A stretch of DNA of 35,934 nt from Gammaproteobacteria bacterium (GTDB lineage Bacteria; Pseudomonadota; Gammaproteobacteria; UBA11654), in contig JABHDX010000009.1 of the NCBI GenBank assembly GCA_018672815.1, forward strand, positions 1 to 35,934, written 5' to 3'. Positions within the stretch are counted from its first letter, which is position 1. Every line of letters starts with the position of its first letter. Below the pieces are notes generated by a model. It ran no database searches and was not told the DNA's origin. It was given only the letters and a program-made list of their open reading frames with translations. Positions 9,191 to 16,385 of this stretch are shown one piece after another. Both the position numbers and the translations under genes were made by a program.

Positions 9191-9832
9191 TTAAGAGTTA
9201 TGTTGCCCAGGAATAACTAATATTTTTCCGCTTGCTTGACCAATTGCAAACTCAACTAAATTCATTCGATCATTGCCAAAAAACATTTTATCTTCAACAA
9301 ACATAGTAGGTGAGCCAAAACCACCTCTATTAATTAATTCTTGAGCATTACTTTTTAATTCTTTTTCATAATGACCAGTTTCAATTACCGCTCTAAATTC
9401 TTTTTTATTCAAATCTAATTTTTCAGCTATTTCTAGTAATATCTCTATATTTGAAATATCTAAAGACTCTCCAAAATAAGACTGGAATACCAACCCACTG
9501 TATTTGTAGATCTTTCCTTTTTCTATTGCGTAGAGAGCACCTTGGAGTGCTTTTTTTGAAACTTCATGTCCTATATCTTTTTGTATTTTAATTTTTAGAC
9601 TGCAATAATTGGCCCAATCTTGAAGGTCTTTGGTTTGATAATTAGACACTGCTGGAAGAGTCTCTGTTAGTTTTTTCTTAATCAATGAACGGATTAGAGT
9701 GATTTCAATTGGTTTCCAGTTTATTAGAGATGCAGTTCTTAAAACAGTTTGGTTGAGTCTTTTGTAGCTGAGATATGTCCATGGACAAGAGTAATCATAG
9801 TAATAATCAACTGTAATTTGTTTTTCAGCCAT
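9191..9832 (-). CDS. DsbA-fold protein, 2-hydroxychromene-2-carboxylate isomerase / GST-kappa-like
   Basis: This 213-aa thioredoxin-like protein of the DsbA/HCCA-isomerase group opens with VDYYYDYSCPWTYLSYKRL, where a single Cys16 (S-C-P-W-T) stands in place of the CXXC of a true DsbA. The C-terminal GGFGSPTMFVEDKMFFGNDRM matches the cis-Pro and substrate loop region of HCCA isomerases. No signal peptide is seen, so a cytoplasmic, glutathione- or thiol-linked isomerase is more likely than a periplasmic oxidase. HCCA isomerases act in naphthalene-type degradation, but many homologues have unknown substrates. The ATG overlaps the stop of the acyl-CoA ligase by one base (TGATG), indicating tight translational coupling in the catabolic operon. 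Confidence 0.75.
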   Translation of the reverse strand: MAEKQITVDYYYDYSCPWTYLSYKRLNQTVLRTASLINWKPIEITLIRSLIKKKLTETLPAVSNYQTKDLQDWANYCSLKIKIQKDIGHEVSKKALQGALYAIEKGKIYKYSGLVFQSYFGESLDISNIEILLEIAEKLDLNKKEFRAVIETGHYEKELKSNAQELINRGGFGSPTMFVEDKMFFGNDRMNLVEFAIGQASGKILVIPGQHNS

Positions 9833-11364
9833 CAGCTTATTTTTCTTAATTCTGTTTTTAATACTTTTCCATTGGCATTTCTTGGTATTGAGTCAATATG
9901 AGAAATGATTTTAGGAATTTTAATTTTCGAAATCTTGCCTTTGCAGAATTTTTCTAAATCTTCTTGTTTAAGGGGTTTTTTATTTTTTGTTACAACAAAA
10001 GCTTTCAATGATTCACCCCATTTTTCATCAGCAATACCAACAACAGCAACATCTGTAATATCAGGATGATCATATATTACTTCCTCTATTTCCCTAGGGT
10101 AGATATTGATCCCCCCTGAGATAACCATATCTTTCTTGCGGTCAACAATATAGAGATAACCGTCCTCATCTTTTTTAGCCAGATCACCCACCGTAAGCCA
10201 TCCTGACTGAATCGCTTCGTCAGTTTCTTCTGGTCTATTCCAATAACCATTGAATAAATAAGGGCTAGTTGAAAATAGTTCTCCAACTTCTTCAGGACCA
10301 CATTCTTCACCTTCTTCATTGAGAATCTTTATCGATGTTAATGGAAAAGCTTGGCCAACACATTGTTGTTTTCTTAATTGATCTTTTGGTCGGAGATTGG
10401 ATATGATTCCTCCTTCAGTTGAACCATAGGTTTCATGAAGCATTCCTTCTCCAAATGTTTCAACTATATCTTCTTTAATTTTTTGTGGAAGAGCAGCAGC
10501 ATTTGAAATAATGGTAGATAAAGATTCACTATAGTTATTAGTCAGCAAGTTTTTTTCTAAACCAAGGATTCCATGAAAATGCGTAGGAACTCCAAAAAAC
10601 CCCGTGATGTTTTCTTCTTTGAAGGTTTTAACTATGAGTTCAGGGTTAAACCCATCCATAATTTGTGCGTAACCTCCGAAGAAAATTGGTGCCAATGAAA
10701 ATATCATTCCAGCACCATGACACATAGGAGCTATAGCTAAAAATCTATCATCAGGAGAATAACATCCATATTCAACAGCCATTGCAAATAAAGTGAGGAT
10801 TCTGGATCGGTGAGGAACTAAAACACCTTTTGGCTTTCCTGTTGTGCCTGATGTATAAGGCATAGTAAAAACATCCCATTCTTGAACAAGAGGTATTTCA
10901 TAATTTGGTCTTGATAGTTGCATCCAGTTTTCAAGTTGAGTTTCAATAATTATAATTTTCTTAACGGTTTCAAAGTCATAATCCAGAAGCGAGGCTGAAT
11001 TAGCTTGATCTGTAAACAGTATATTGGCCTGCGCATCATCACAAATGGCCTTAATTTCTGGTGCTGAAAGTTTAGGGTTAATGGTAGCTATTGGCACGCC
11101 TGCTTGTGACGCACCTAAAATAATTTCCATATATTCAATTGAGTTGCTAGCAACAATCGCGATGTTATCTTCACTGCTCAAGTTAAAATCATGTATTAAG
11201 CCATTAGTAATAATATCCATTCTATTAACAAGAGCACGATAAGTTCTTTCATTGTCCCAATGCTTTAAAGCAATTTTTTCAGGGTTTCTTGACATAGCCG
11301 CTCTAATGCCACCAGCAATGGATAAATGTCTGAATGTTTTGGGTATTTGGGTCAAGTCAGCCAT
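9832..11364 (-). CDS. AMP-dependent acyl-CoA synthetase / ligase (ANL superfamily)
   Basis: This 510-aa adenylate-forming enzyme has all expected motifs in order: phosphate-binding loop TSGTTGKPK (171-179), YGSTEGG (313-319), VGDL with Asp394, the hinge DRKKDMVISGGINIYPREIEE region (408-428) and the catalytic Lys500 in NGK near the C-terminus. It should activate a carboxylate with ATP, via the acyl-adenylate, and form the CoA thioester in the cytoplasm. Its length and the absence of targeting sequence fit medium-chain or aromatic/cyclic acid ligases. The acid cannot be told from sequence. It is 6 nt downstream of the amidohydrolase-like gene and overlaps the next gene by one base, so it is a core member of the minus-strand catabolic operon. 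Confidence 0.88.
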   Translation of the reverse strand: MADLTQIPKTFRHLSIAGGIRAAMSRNPEKIALKHWDNERTYRALVNRMDIITNGLIHDFNLSSEDNIAIVASNSIEYMEIILGASQAGVPIATINPKLSAPEIKAICDDAQANILFTDQANSASLLDYDFETVKKIIIIETQLENWMQLSRPNYEIPLVQEWDVFTMPYTSGTTGKPKGVLVPHRSRILTLFAMAVEYGCYSPDDRFLAIAPMCHGAGMIFSLAPIFFGGYAQIMDGFNPELIVKTFKEENITGFFGVPTHFHGILGLEKNLLTNNYSESLSTIISNAAALPQKIKEDIVETFGEGMLHETYGSTEGGIISNLRPKDQLRKQQCVGQAFPLTSIKILNEEGEECGPEEVGELFSTSPYLFNGYWNRPEETDEAIQSGWLTVGDLAKKDEDGYLYIVDRKKDMVISGGINIYPREIEEVIYDHPDITDVAVVGIADEKWGESLKAFVVTKNKKPLKQEDLEKFCKGKISKIKIPKIISHIDSIPRNANGKVLKTELRKIS

Positions 11365-11370
11365 AATTAA

Positions 11371-12225
11371 TTAATCAAGGTTAAATACTTTTATAGCATT
11401 GTCTCTCAGCATTAGTTGTTTTGATTCTTCTTTCAGGTTTAAGTTATCAACCTCCTCAATTGCTCGAATGGGGTCAATCACTGGCCAGTCTGTGCCAAAC
11501 ATTACCTTATGGCTTCCATATGAGTTTGCATAATGAACAAAAGATTTAGGCCAATATTTAGGAGCATAAGCATCGCCTGCTGTATATATGTTTTCATGCT
11601 TCCAGCACATAGAAATCATTTCTTCTGTCCAAGGTATACCTATATGAATTCCAATCAATTTAAGTTCTGGGAAATCAATAGCAACTTGATCTAGTAATAT
11701 GGGCCTAGCTACGCTTGGCAGTCTTCTGTTTTTGGAATAGATCAGATTATGACCAACTTGCATCATAATAGGGATATTAAGTTCACAGCACTTTGCATAA
11801 TAGGGATAATACTTTCTATGATCCGGTGGTAATTCACACCAATGTGGGTAGAGATGAGCTCCAACAAAACCAAATTCATTAACAGCTTTCTCTAAATCTT
11901 TTAGGCCAGACATTCCTCTAAAAGGGTCTATTCCTGCTAAACCAGAGAATCGTTCTGGGTGTTTAGTACAAACTTCATGCACTCTTTCATAAGGCACTTC
12001 AAATGATTCTGGCATTCTGATATCGCCAGCTCGAACAGCAATCAAAAGAGATCTTTCTATGCCTGCTGTATCCATCTTTTCTAGATACTGATCAACACTA
12101 ACACCGCCTCTCATCTCTTTAGGCATTCTTACTTGTTCTTTAAAGTTTTCGTCTAAACCCGTTTGTCCAAGTTTAACTTCTTGTGGTGTATATAGGTTAA
12201 CAACAATGTCAATTGTTCCGCTCAT
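11371..12225 (-). CDS. Amidohydrolase family 2 (ACMSD-like TIM barrel) protein without the N-terminal HxH
   Basis: This 284-aa protein has the fold signature of amidohydrolase-2/ACMSD-like enzymes: GLAGIDPFRG (96-104), VGAHLYPHW (121-129), MQVGHN with His159, GIHIGIPWTEEMI with His194, and GTDWP with Asp246. The first strand, normally IDxHxH with two zinc ligands, reads IDIVVN (5-10), so both histidines are missing. His124, His159, His194 and Asp246 remain, so metal binding may be altered or absent. The family includes decarboxylases and hydrolases of ring-cleavage products. Position in the operon suggests it acts on an intermediate before or after CoA activation. The ATG is about 28 nt downstream of the 38-bp palindrome. 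Confidence 0.8.
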   Translation of the reverse strand: MSGTIDIVVNLYTPQEVKLGQTGLDENFKEQVRMPKEMRGGVSVDQYLEKMDTAGIERSLLIAVRAGDIRMPESFEVPYERVHEVCTKHPERFSGLAGIDPFRGMSGLKDLEKAVNEFGFVGAHLYPHWCELPPDHRKYYPYYAKCCELNIPIMMQVGHNLIYSKNRRLPSVARPILLDQVAIDFPELKLIGIHIGIPWTEEMISMCWKHENIYTAGDAYAPKYWPKSFVHYANSYGSHKVMFGTDWPVIDPIRAIEEVDNLNLKEESKQLMLRDNAIKVFNLD

Positions 12226-12252
12226 GATAAAAATTCCAAGTATTTAAGGACT

Positions 12253-12290
12253 AAATTATAATACTTATCAAGTGATAAGTATTATAATTT
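12253..12290. repeat. Perfect 38-bp palindrome (18-bp arms, 2-nt centre)
   Basis: The left arm AAATTATAATACTTATCA (12253-12270), centre AG (12271-12272) and right arm TGATAAGTATTATAATTT (12273-12290) are exact reverse complements. The element fills much of the 80-nt gap between the cupin and amidohydrolase-2 genes. Each arm holds a TATAAT on one strand (12283-12288 on plus; 12255-12260 on minus, about 30 nt before the ATG at 12225). No T-run follows on the minus strand, so it is not a standard terminator. It could be an operator for a dimeric regulator over an internal promoter, or an mRNA hairpin for processing or stability. Confidence 0.85.
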
Positions 12291-12305
12291 CTTAATAGTT
12301 TCTTA

Positions 12306-13211
12306 TTATTGACCGTCTAGATCCCATGGACCTGTTGATTTTGAACGTACTGGCAATCCTGCCATAACAGGACCTTGTGTTTTAGGATCATAATTAACCG
12401 CATCGCCTTTTACGATGACTTGTGAATTTAGAGTTACCCAATTGATAAGAGCACCATCTAGCCTAAATATCCAGCTTGCTCCCATTTCCTCACCAGTAAC
12501 AAAATGGCCATGTTTAACTTTAGCAGGTCTGAAAAAATAGGTTCCTGGTGTAAATCGACCAAAATTGTAATCAAGGTGTCCAGTTAAAGTATAAGCTTCT
12601 TCAAAAATTGGATGATGGATTAGCCTATCATCTGTCCAACCAGGGGGAGCCCAACCAAGCATGGTAATAAAACCTTTTTCATTTTCACCTTCTGGTGAAG
12701 GATCATGATAGAGAATTTTCAGCTGAAGGAATCGTTGCGTATCACCTTCATAGATATTATCCATCCAATCCATTTTTGTAGAGTCACATATAGTTAAGCT
12801 TCCATGTTGATCTGAGCCAGTGTTTCCTCCCTCAGGGATAAATTCACTTTGATTGGCTTCTGAGACAGAGAAACCCCAATCTCCATATTCTCTAAAGAGA
12901 AGTATTTCTGTTCCTGCATCAACGGATATTTCAGGGACTCTAAGGCCAGCAGGAGCTCTCCAATACATTCCAGGCCCAAATATTTGATCGCCCATTTTAA
13001 CTTTACCTTCAAGTACGAACCATTCAGTATCAGCTTCATGATAACCACCCGGTCTATCCCATACGGTCTCAAATATAATTTTTGTTGAGCATGACCCATC
13101 TTCTTCATCATAAGAAAGATTTCGTTGCATTGCTCTTCCTGTTCCCCCATGCATTTCTGCAGGGTGCCAACATAGATCACTTTGCTGTATCAGTTCTACA
13201 TGTGGTCTCAT
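12306..13211 (-). CDS. Bicupin protein (ChrR/DUF4437-like cupin)
   Basis: This 301-aa protein is apparently built from two cupin barrels. The first (about 40-105) carries a cupin motif around GGYHEADTEWFVLEG (His58, Glu63, Gly69) and a GPGMYWRAPAG second motif. The second half (about 190-270) has HHPIFEEAYTLTG, a PGTYFFRPAKVKHG motif and GASWIFRLDG. These histidines and acids could bind Fe, Mn or Zn. Cupins of this type include ring-cleaving dioxygenases, isomerases and non-enzymatic sensors, so function is not settled. It is the first gene of the minus-strand operon and is transcribed divergently from the small protein at 13333. AAAGGAAATATT precedes the ATG as ribosome binding site. Confidence 0.72.
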   Translation of the reverse strand: MRPHVELIQQSDLCWHPAEMHGGTGRAMQRNLSYDEEDGSCSTKIIFETVWDRPGGYHEADTEWFVLEGKVKMGDQIFGPGMYWRAPAGLRVPEISVDAGTEILLFREYGDWGFSVSEANQSEFIPEGGNTGSDQHGSLTICDSTKMDWMDNIYEGDTQRFLQLKILYHDPSPEGENEKGFITMLGWAPPGWTDDRLIHHPIFEEAYTLTGHLDYNFGRFTPGTYFFRPAKVKHGHFVTGEEMGASWIFRLDGALINWVTLNSQVIVKGDAVNYDPKTQGPVMAGLPVRSKSTGPWDLDGQ

Positions 13212-13332
13212 AATATTTCCTTTTTGAAATTAAGTAAGGTTAGAATATATTAAACTTTTTATTTGATAAAGAGTTGTCAAAATATTTTCATTAAATGATA
13301 ATCATATATATTGATAATTTTGGAGTAAAAAA
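13212..13332. promoter_or_regulatory. Divergent control region between the catabolic operon and the 13333 gene pair
   Basis: This 121-nt AT-rich region lies between divergent starts. It contains a 20-bp dyad TTTGATAA-AGAG-TTGTCAAA (13262-13281, 7 of 8 pairs) and a perfect short palindrome ATGATAATCAT (13295-13305). TGATAA half-sites recur at 13264, 13296 and 13312, and the same hexamer is part of the 38-bp palindrome in the operon. This suggests, without proving, a shared regulator. A minus-strand TTGACA (complement of 13274-13279 region) lies upstream of the cupin gene, but no well-placed -10 was found. Confidence 0.45.
13274..13302 (+). promoter_or_regulatory. Sigma-70-type promoter for the small protein / membrane protein pair
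   Basis: TTGTCA at 13274-13279 (one mismatch to TTGACA), a 17-nt spacer and GATAAT at 13297-13302 (one mismatch to TATAAT) point rightward. Transcription would start near 13309, giving a leader of about 24 nt with a GGAG ribosome binding site at 13322-13325 before the ATG at 13333. The -35 overlaps the right half of the dyad at 13262-13281, a plausible repressor or activator position. Confidence 0.55.
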
Positions 13333-13608
13333 ATGTCAGAACAAAATCTTTCCTGGTCTGGTGTCAATGTAACAGTCACAGAGGAGTATCTAGATTTAAC
13401 TCGCGTTTCAGTCAGTATGGAGCAAAGCAGAGCTTTTAGAGCATGGCGAATTCCTAGAGCAATAGAATTAGCTCAGAGAAATTTGGAAGCACTTGAGGCT
13501 GATAATACATCTGAAGAAGCACAAGCCATGTTAACTATGTATATTGGAGAACTCTTTTGTTGGCAAGAGGATGGCGAATTAGTAGAGCCTAAAGTCACGA
13601 CAAACTAA
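13333..13608 (+). CDS. Small hypothetical protein (91 aa)
   Basis: This 91-aa soluble protein was not recognised as any family. The N-terminus (to about 30) looks beta-rich with alternating Val and Thr (GVNVTVTEEYLDL), followed by an alpha-helical stretch (about 35-70) rich in Ala, Glu and Arg, and an acidic C-terminus. It has one Cys and no signal peptide or membrane segment. GGAG sits 7 nt before the ATG, with a good promoter candidate upstream. It is followed after 22 nt by a membrane protein gene, so the two are probably cotranscribed, and it is divergent from the catabolic operon. It could be a small accessory or regulatory partner of the membrane protein, but nothing shows this directly. 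Confidence 0.7.
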   Translation: MSEQNLSWSGVNVTVTEEYLDLTRVSVSMEQSRAFRAWRIPRAIELAQRNLEALEADNTSEEAQAMLTMYIGELFCWQEDGELVEPKVTTN

Positions 13609-13630
13609 AAATAATTGGGGGAGATTGAAG

Positions 13631-14299
13631 ATGGAAGAATATGAGATTTGGAAGTTTTTACATATCTGTATGTTTGTTTTCTGGTTGGGTACCGATGTTG
13701 GAGTAATGCTTTGCAGTAAGAAATCAACAGACCCTACTTTGGGAGTTGAAGCTAGATTTAAGATGTTGGAGATGGCTCTAATTATTGAGCTTTTACCAAG
13801 AGTCATGTGGGTTATGGCATTACCTTTAGGCGTTCATCTATCAAAATCTCTTGGCTACCTGGATCCAAGCATTACAACATTAGTAATGATGTGGGCGTTT
13901 ATTATTGTCTGGTTGATCGTGAATGTAGGTGGAGCCGCTAATCTTGAAAAGCCATGGGGCCAGCAGCTGTCTAAAATTAATAGAATTATAATCGCTTCCC
14001 TAGGAGTGGGTTTAATTATAGTGTCCATTTCATCTTTCATGGGTATGGGACCTTATGAGGCAAACTCTATTGCACTAAAAGTAGGATTATATGGTCTTGT
14101 TAATATTACAATTCTAGGCATTGAGATTGCATTCTTTCCACTTGGCTTAGCTTTTGAAAGACTGGCATCTGAAGGCTCAAGCCCAGATATCGAAGAGTCT
14201 ATTAGTTCAGGAATGAGAAAAACATTGGCTTGGGTCCATACAACTTATTTTTTAATCTTTATAGTTGCATTTATTGGCGTTACTAAAATAGTGGGTTAA
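13631..14299 (+). CDS. Polytopic membrane protein with helix histidines (CopD/DUF2269-like layout)
   Basis: This 222-aa protein has about five or six hydrophobic helices (roughly 8-28, 46-70, 80-103, 117-138, 148-175, 200-220). TM1 starts KFLHICMFVFWLGTDVG with His11, His69 follows helix 2, and the last helix has WVHTTYF with His203. This His placement recalls CopD-, HemJ- and DUF2269-like proteins, some of which bind heme, but no family is assigned. The ATG at 13631 is preferred over a TTG at 13625, because a GGGGGAG ribosome binding site at 13617-13623 lies 7 nt before the ATG and only 1 nt before the TTG. It is cotranscribed with the small protein at 13333. A link to electron transfer for the orphan molybdoenzyme is speculation. 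Confidence 0.7.
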   Translation: MEEYEIWKFLHICMFVFWLGTDVGVMLCSKKSTDPTLGVEARFKMLEMALIIELLPRVMWVMALPLGVHLSKSLGYLDPSITTLVMMWAFIIVWLIVNVGGAANLEKPWGQQLSKINRIIIASLGVGLIIVSISSFMGMGPYEANSIALKVGLYGLVNITILGIEIAFFPLGLAFERLASEGSSPDIEESISSGMRKTLAWVHTTYFLIFIVAFIGVTKIVG

Positions 14300-14309
14300 G
14301 TCATCTTTT

Positions 14310-15356
14310 TTGGAACAAGATTATCAAAAGATAATATCTAAGCCATTACTCAAATGGTGGAAGATCCATGGCAGAAAAAATCTACCCTGGCAAAAAAATC
14401 CGTCCCTATATAAAACTTGGGTTTCTGAAATTATGCTTCAGCAAACCCAAGTAAAAACAGTGATAGATTATTTTGAAAGATTTATTAAAAGGTTTCCATA
14501 TTTGAAAACTTTAGCAGAAGGGAACATTGATGATGTTTTATTTCTATGGTCAGGTTTGGGTTATTATTCAAGAGCTAGAAATCTTCATCTTACTGCCAAT
14601 ATTATTAAAGATGAATTTAAAGGACGTTTTCCTAGAAATTTTGAAACCCTCATTGCATTACCTGGTATCGGTCCTTCTACGGCAGGCGCAATTTTATCTC
14701 TTTCTAATATTCAGTCAGTGCCAATACTAGATGGCAACGTTAAAAGAGTTCTAGCTCGTTACTTTGGTGTATATGGTCACTACAGCAAGTCTGCTGTTAA
14801 TAAAAAGCTCTGGGAATTATCAGCATTAACTACACCAAAAGAAGATTATGCAATATACACGCAAGCAATTATGGATTTAGGGGCAACTATTTGTCTGCCA
14901 CGCAATCCTAACTGTAAAAAATGCCCATGCATTATTGATTGCTTTGCTTATCAAGAAGACTTAACTGATAGTCTTCCTACTAAGAAAGTAAGTAAAGAAA
15001 AAAAGTCAGTATCGGAGAATATTTTAATCATAAAATTTGAGGATGGGAGTTTTCTATTAGAAAAAAGGCACAATGATGGAATATGGGGAGGGCTATGGTC
15101 ATTGCCTCAATTAAATATAAAAGAGGATCCACTTATATGGTGTAAAAATAATTTGAGCAATCGTGTCATTATTAGCAAGAAGCTAGAAGCAATAAAGCAT
15201 ACTTTTTCTCATTATTATTTAAACATGCATCCCACTGAAATTAATTTAGAAGGTAAATTCACAAATCCGAACAAAAGAATACAATCTTTTAAGAAGAGTG
15301 ATATAAACAAACTTGGGTTAGCAGCACCCATAAAAAAAATAATAAATAGTTTATAA
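14310..15356 (+). CDS. mutY: A/G-specific adenine DNA glycosylase MutY
   Basis: This 348-aa base-excision repair enzyme removes adenine mispaired with 8-oxoguanine. Visible features: catalytic Glu40 in WVSEIMLQQTQV, the helix-hairpin-helix LPGIGPSTAGAIL (117-129), catalytic Asp141 in PILDGNVKRVLARYFG, and the [4Fe-4S] ligands Cys195-x6-Cys202-x2-Cys205-x5-Cys211. The NUDIX-like C-terminal domain that reads 8-oxoG begins near residue 230 (ILIIKFEDGSFLLEKR, then GIWGGLWSLPQL). No ATG lies before the conserved HGRKNLPW, so a TTG at 14310 is taken as start, with only a weak ribosome binding site. The gene is 7 nt before yggX, the usual gammaproteobacterial arrangement. Confidence 0.95.
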   Translation: MEQDYQKIISKPLLKWWKIHGRKNLPWQKNPSLYKTWVSEIMLQQTQVKTVIDYFERFIKRFPYLKTLAEGNIDDVLFLWSGLGYYSRARNLHLTANIIKDEFKGRFPRNFETLIALPGIGPSTAGAILSLSNIQSVPILDGNVKRVLARYFGVYGHYSKSAVNKKLWELSALTTPKEDYAIYTQAIMDLGATICLPRNPNCKKCPCIIDCFAYQEDLTDSLPTKKVSKEKKSVSENILIIKFEDGSFLLEKRHNDGIWGGLWSLPQLNIKEDPLIWCKNNLSNRVIISKKLEAIKHTFSHYYLNMHPTEINLEGKFTNPNKRIQSFKKSDINKLGLAAPIKKIINSL

Positions 15357-15363
15357 TTTACTA

Positions 15364-15636
15364 ATGAATGAAAAAATAATATGCAGTTATTTCAAGGATG
15401 AAAGGGAAGTGATGGATCGAGTTCCATATCCTGGTGAATTAGGTGAAAAAATCTACAAAGAAATTTCAAAGGAAGCATGGCAATTATGGCTCGAGCATCA
15501 GACAATGTTGATCAATGAGAATCGACTTTCAATGGTTGACCCAGAGGCAAGGAAATATCTTCAAAATGAAATGAAAAAATTTTTATTCGAAGGGCATTCT
15601 TCAAAGCCAACAGAATATGTTCCAGTACAGGAGTAA
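15364..15636 (+). CDS. yggX: YggX, Fe(II)-trafficking / oxidative damage protection protein
   Basis: This 90-aa protein is a full-length match to the YggX family: Cys7 near the N-terminus, PYPGELGEKIYKEISKEAWQ (about 22-41), QTMLINENRLSMVDPEARKYL (46-66) and a C-terminal phenylalanine-rich end of the helix (MKKFLFEG). YggX is a small cytoplasmic protein linked to Fe-S cluster protection and iron handling under oxidative stress, and it improves MutY function in enteric bacteria. It follows mutY after 7 nt, which is the same synteny as in E. coli and supports a shared transcript. Confidence 0.95.
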   Translation: MNEKIICSYFKDEREVMDRVPYPGELGEKIYKEISKEAWQLWLEHQTMLINENRLSMVDPEARKYLQNEMKKFLFEGHSSKPTEYVPVQE

Positions 15637-15683
15637 AAATTTTATCAATTATATTTTTTTTTCTATAAAATAATGCAACCAAT

Positions 15684-15759
<76 letters not shown>

Positions 15760-16012
15760 TTTCTTTTCTATCTATTTCTATACATCTAATTTTAGAACGA
15801 GTCTAAAAAGCGCAATAATTAATCTCAATTTAGATGTTTTGAATATTTTTAATAAAATAACTAAATATATTCATATAAATCATATAGATAGTATAGAAAA
15901 ATAAAAAAAAAGTACATAAGCTATTTTTATACATATCAATGCTAAGGTCGATTCACAAAGAGATAGAGGGTTGCTGCCAAATGTTGTATAAAAACAAATA
16001 TCATAAGTCTTT

Positions 16013-16041
16013 TTGACACATCTAGGTGCATTTGGTTGTAT
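16013..16041 (+). promoter_or_regulatory. Candidate promoter of the 73-aa protein gene
   Basis: TTGACA (16013-16018, perfect -35), a 17-nt spacer and TTGTAT (16036-16041, a poor -10). It would give a leader of about 70 nt. The perfect -35 with correct spacing is attractive, but the weak -10 keeps this tentative. Confidence 0.35.
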
Positions 16042-16101
16042 GGAATTTCTTTCTTTTTTTAATTTTCAATTGGGAAAGGGAGAAATAATATTAACCTAAT
16101 T

Positions 16102-16109
16102 AGGGGAGG
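16102..16109 (+). promoter_or_regulatory. Very strong Shine-Dalgarno sequence
   Basis: AGGGGAGG is followed by 8 nt to the ATG at 16118. It is the best ribosome binding site seen in the window and, with an additional GGGAAAGGGAG tract at 16072-16082, implies efficient translation of the 73-aa protein. Confidence 0.75.
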
Positions 16110-16117
16110 ATTTTATC

Positions 16118-16339
16118 ATGGGTAAAATCAAAGGTTGGATCGGAGAACTAACTGAAATAGCTGTAGCTTTAGTAGCACTAGGTGTTGCCGCAGGCGTTGT
16201 ATTTGGAGCTGATGTTCCATTTGTAGGCGCTGTGCTAGGCAACTTGGTTGATTTAATTAATCAACTAGGTGATGCAGGAGTTGTAGGTATTATTGTACTT
16301 GCGATCCTCTCAGGAATGTACGGCTCACGCGGTATGTAA
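16118..16339 (+). CDS. Small Gly/Ala/Val-rich hydrophobic protein (73 aa), unknown family
   Basis: This 73-aa protein has no recognised relatives. The N-terminus is MGKIKGWIGELTE, followed by hydrophobic segments at about 14-30 and 53-68, separated by a milder amphipathic stretch (33-50, VGAVLGNLVDLINQLG). Gly makes up 14 of 73 residues; Cys and His are absent and charges are few. The size and helix-hairpin layout recall membrane-embedded oligomers (VirB2-type pilins, phage coat proteins, ATP synthase c, pore-forming peptides), but no specific motif supports any of them. The gene is monocistronic in appearance, with AGGGGAGG at 16102-16109, 8 nt before the ATG, and a strong terminator at 16386. 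These signs suggest high expression. It is probably an inner-membrane or secreted oligomeric protein. Confidence 0.75.
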   Translation: MGKIKGWIGELTEIAVALVALGVAAGVVFGADVPFVGAVLGNLVDLINQLGDAGVVGIIVLAILSGMYGSRGM

Positions 16340-16385
16340 ATGAGAAAAAAGCTTTTAAAGTTTTATACTTTTTAAAAAGCAATAG

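Larger units (their letters stand above)
15760..16117. other. 358-nt noncoding stretch between tRNA-Phe and the 73-aa protein gene
   Basis: This is the longest gene-free stretch of the window and is extremely AT-rich up to about 15940. It shows no convincing ORF, no copy of the tRNA 3' end and no GC-rich hairpin. A weak inverted pair TTTCTATAC (15775-15783) / GTATAGAAA (15891-15899) is probably chance in such composition. The last ~120 nt contain a consensus -35 and two purine-rich tracts leading into the strong ribosome binding site of the next gene, so this part probably is promoter and leader. A small RNA cannot be excluded. Confidence 0.5.

Noticed and set aside
12794..13180. A 128-codon alternative frame inside the bicupin gene
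   Set aside because: Composition is not protein-like for an independent gene, and the bicupin frame with cupin motifs explains the DNA.
15775..15899. TTTCTATAC / GTATAGAAA inverted repeat as a structured RNA or att-like site
   Set aside because: Arms are short, AT-only apart from two bases and more than 100 nt apart.
16351..16380. AT-rich inverted repeat after the 73-aa gene as a separate terminator
   Set aside because: The pairing needs a bulge and has little GC; the hairpin at 16386 is clearly the functional terminator.
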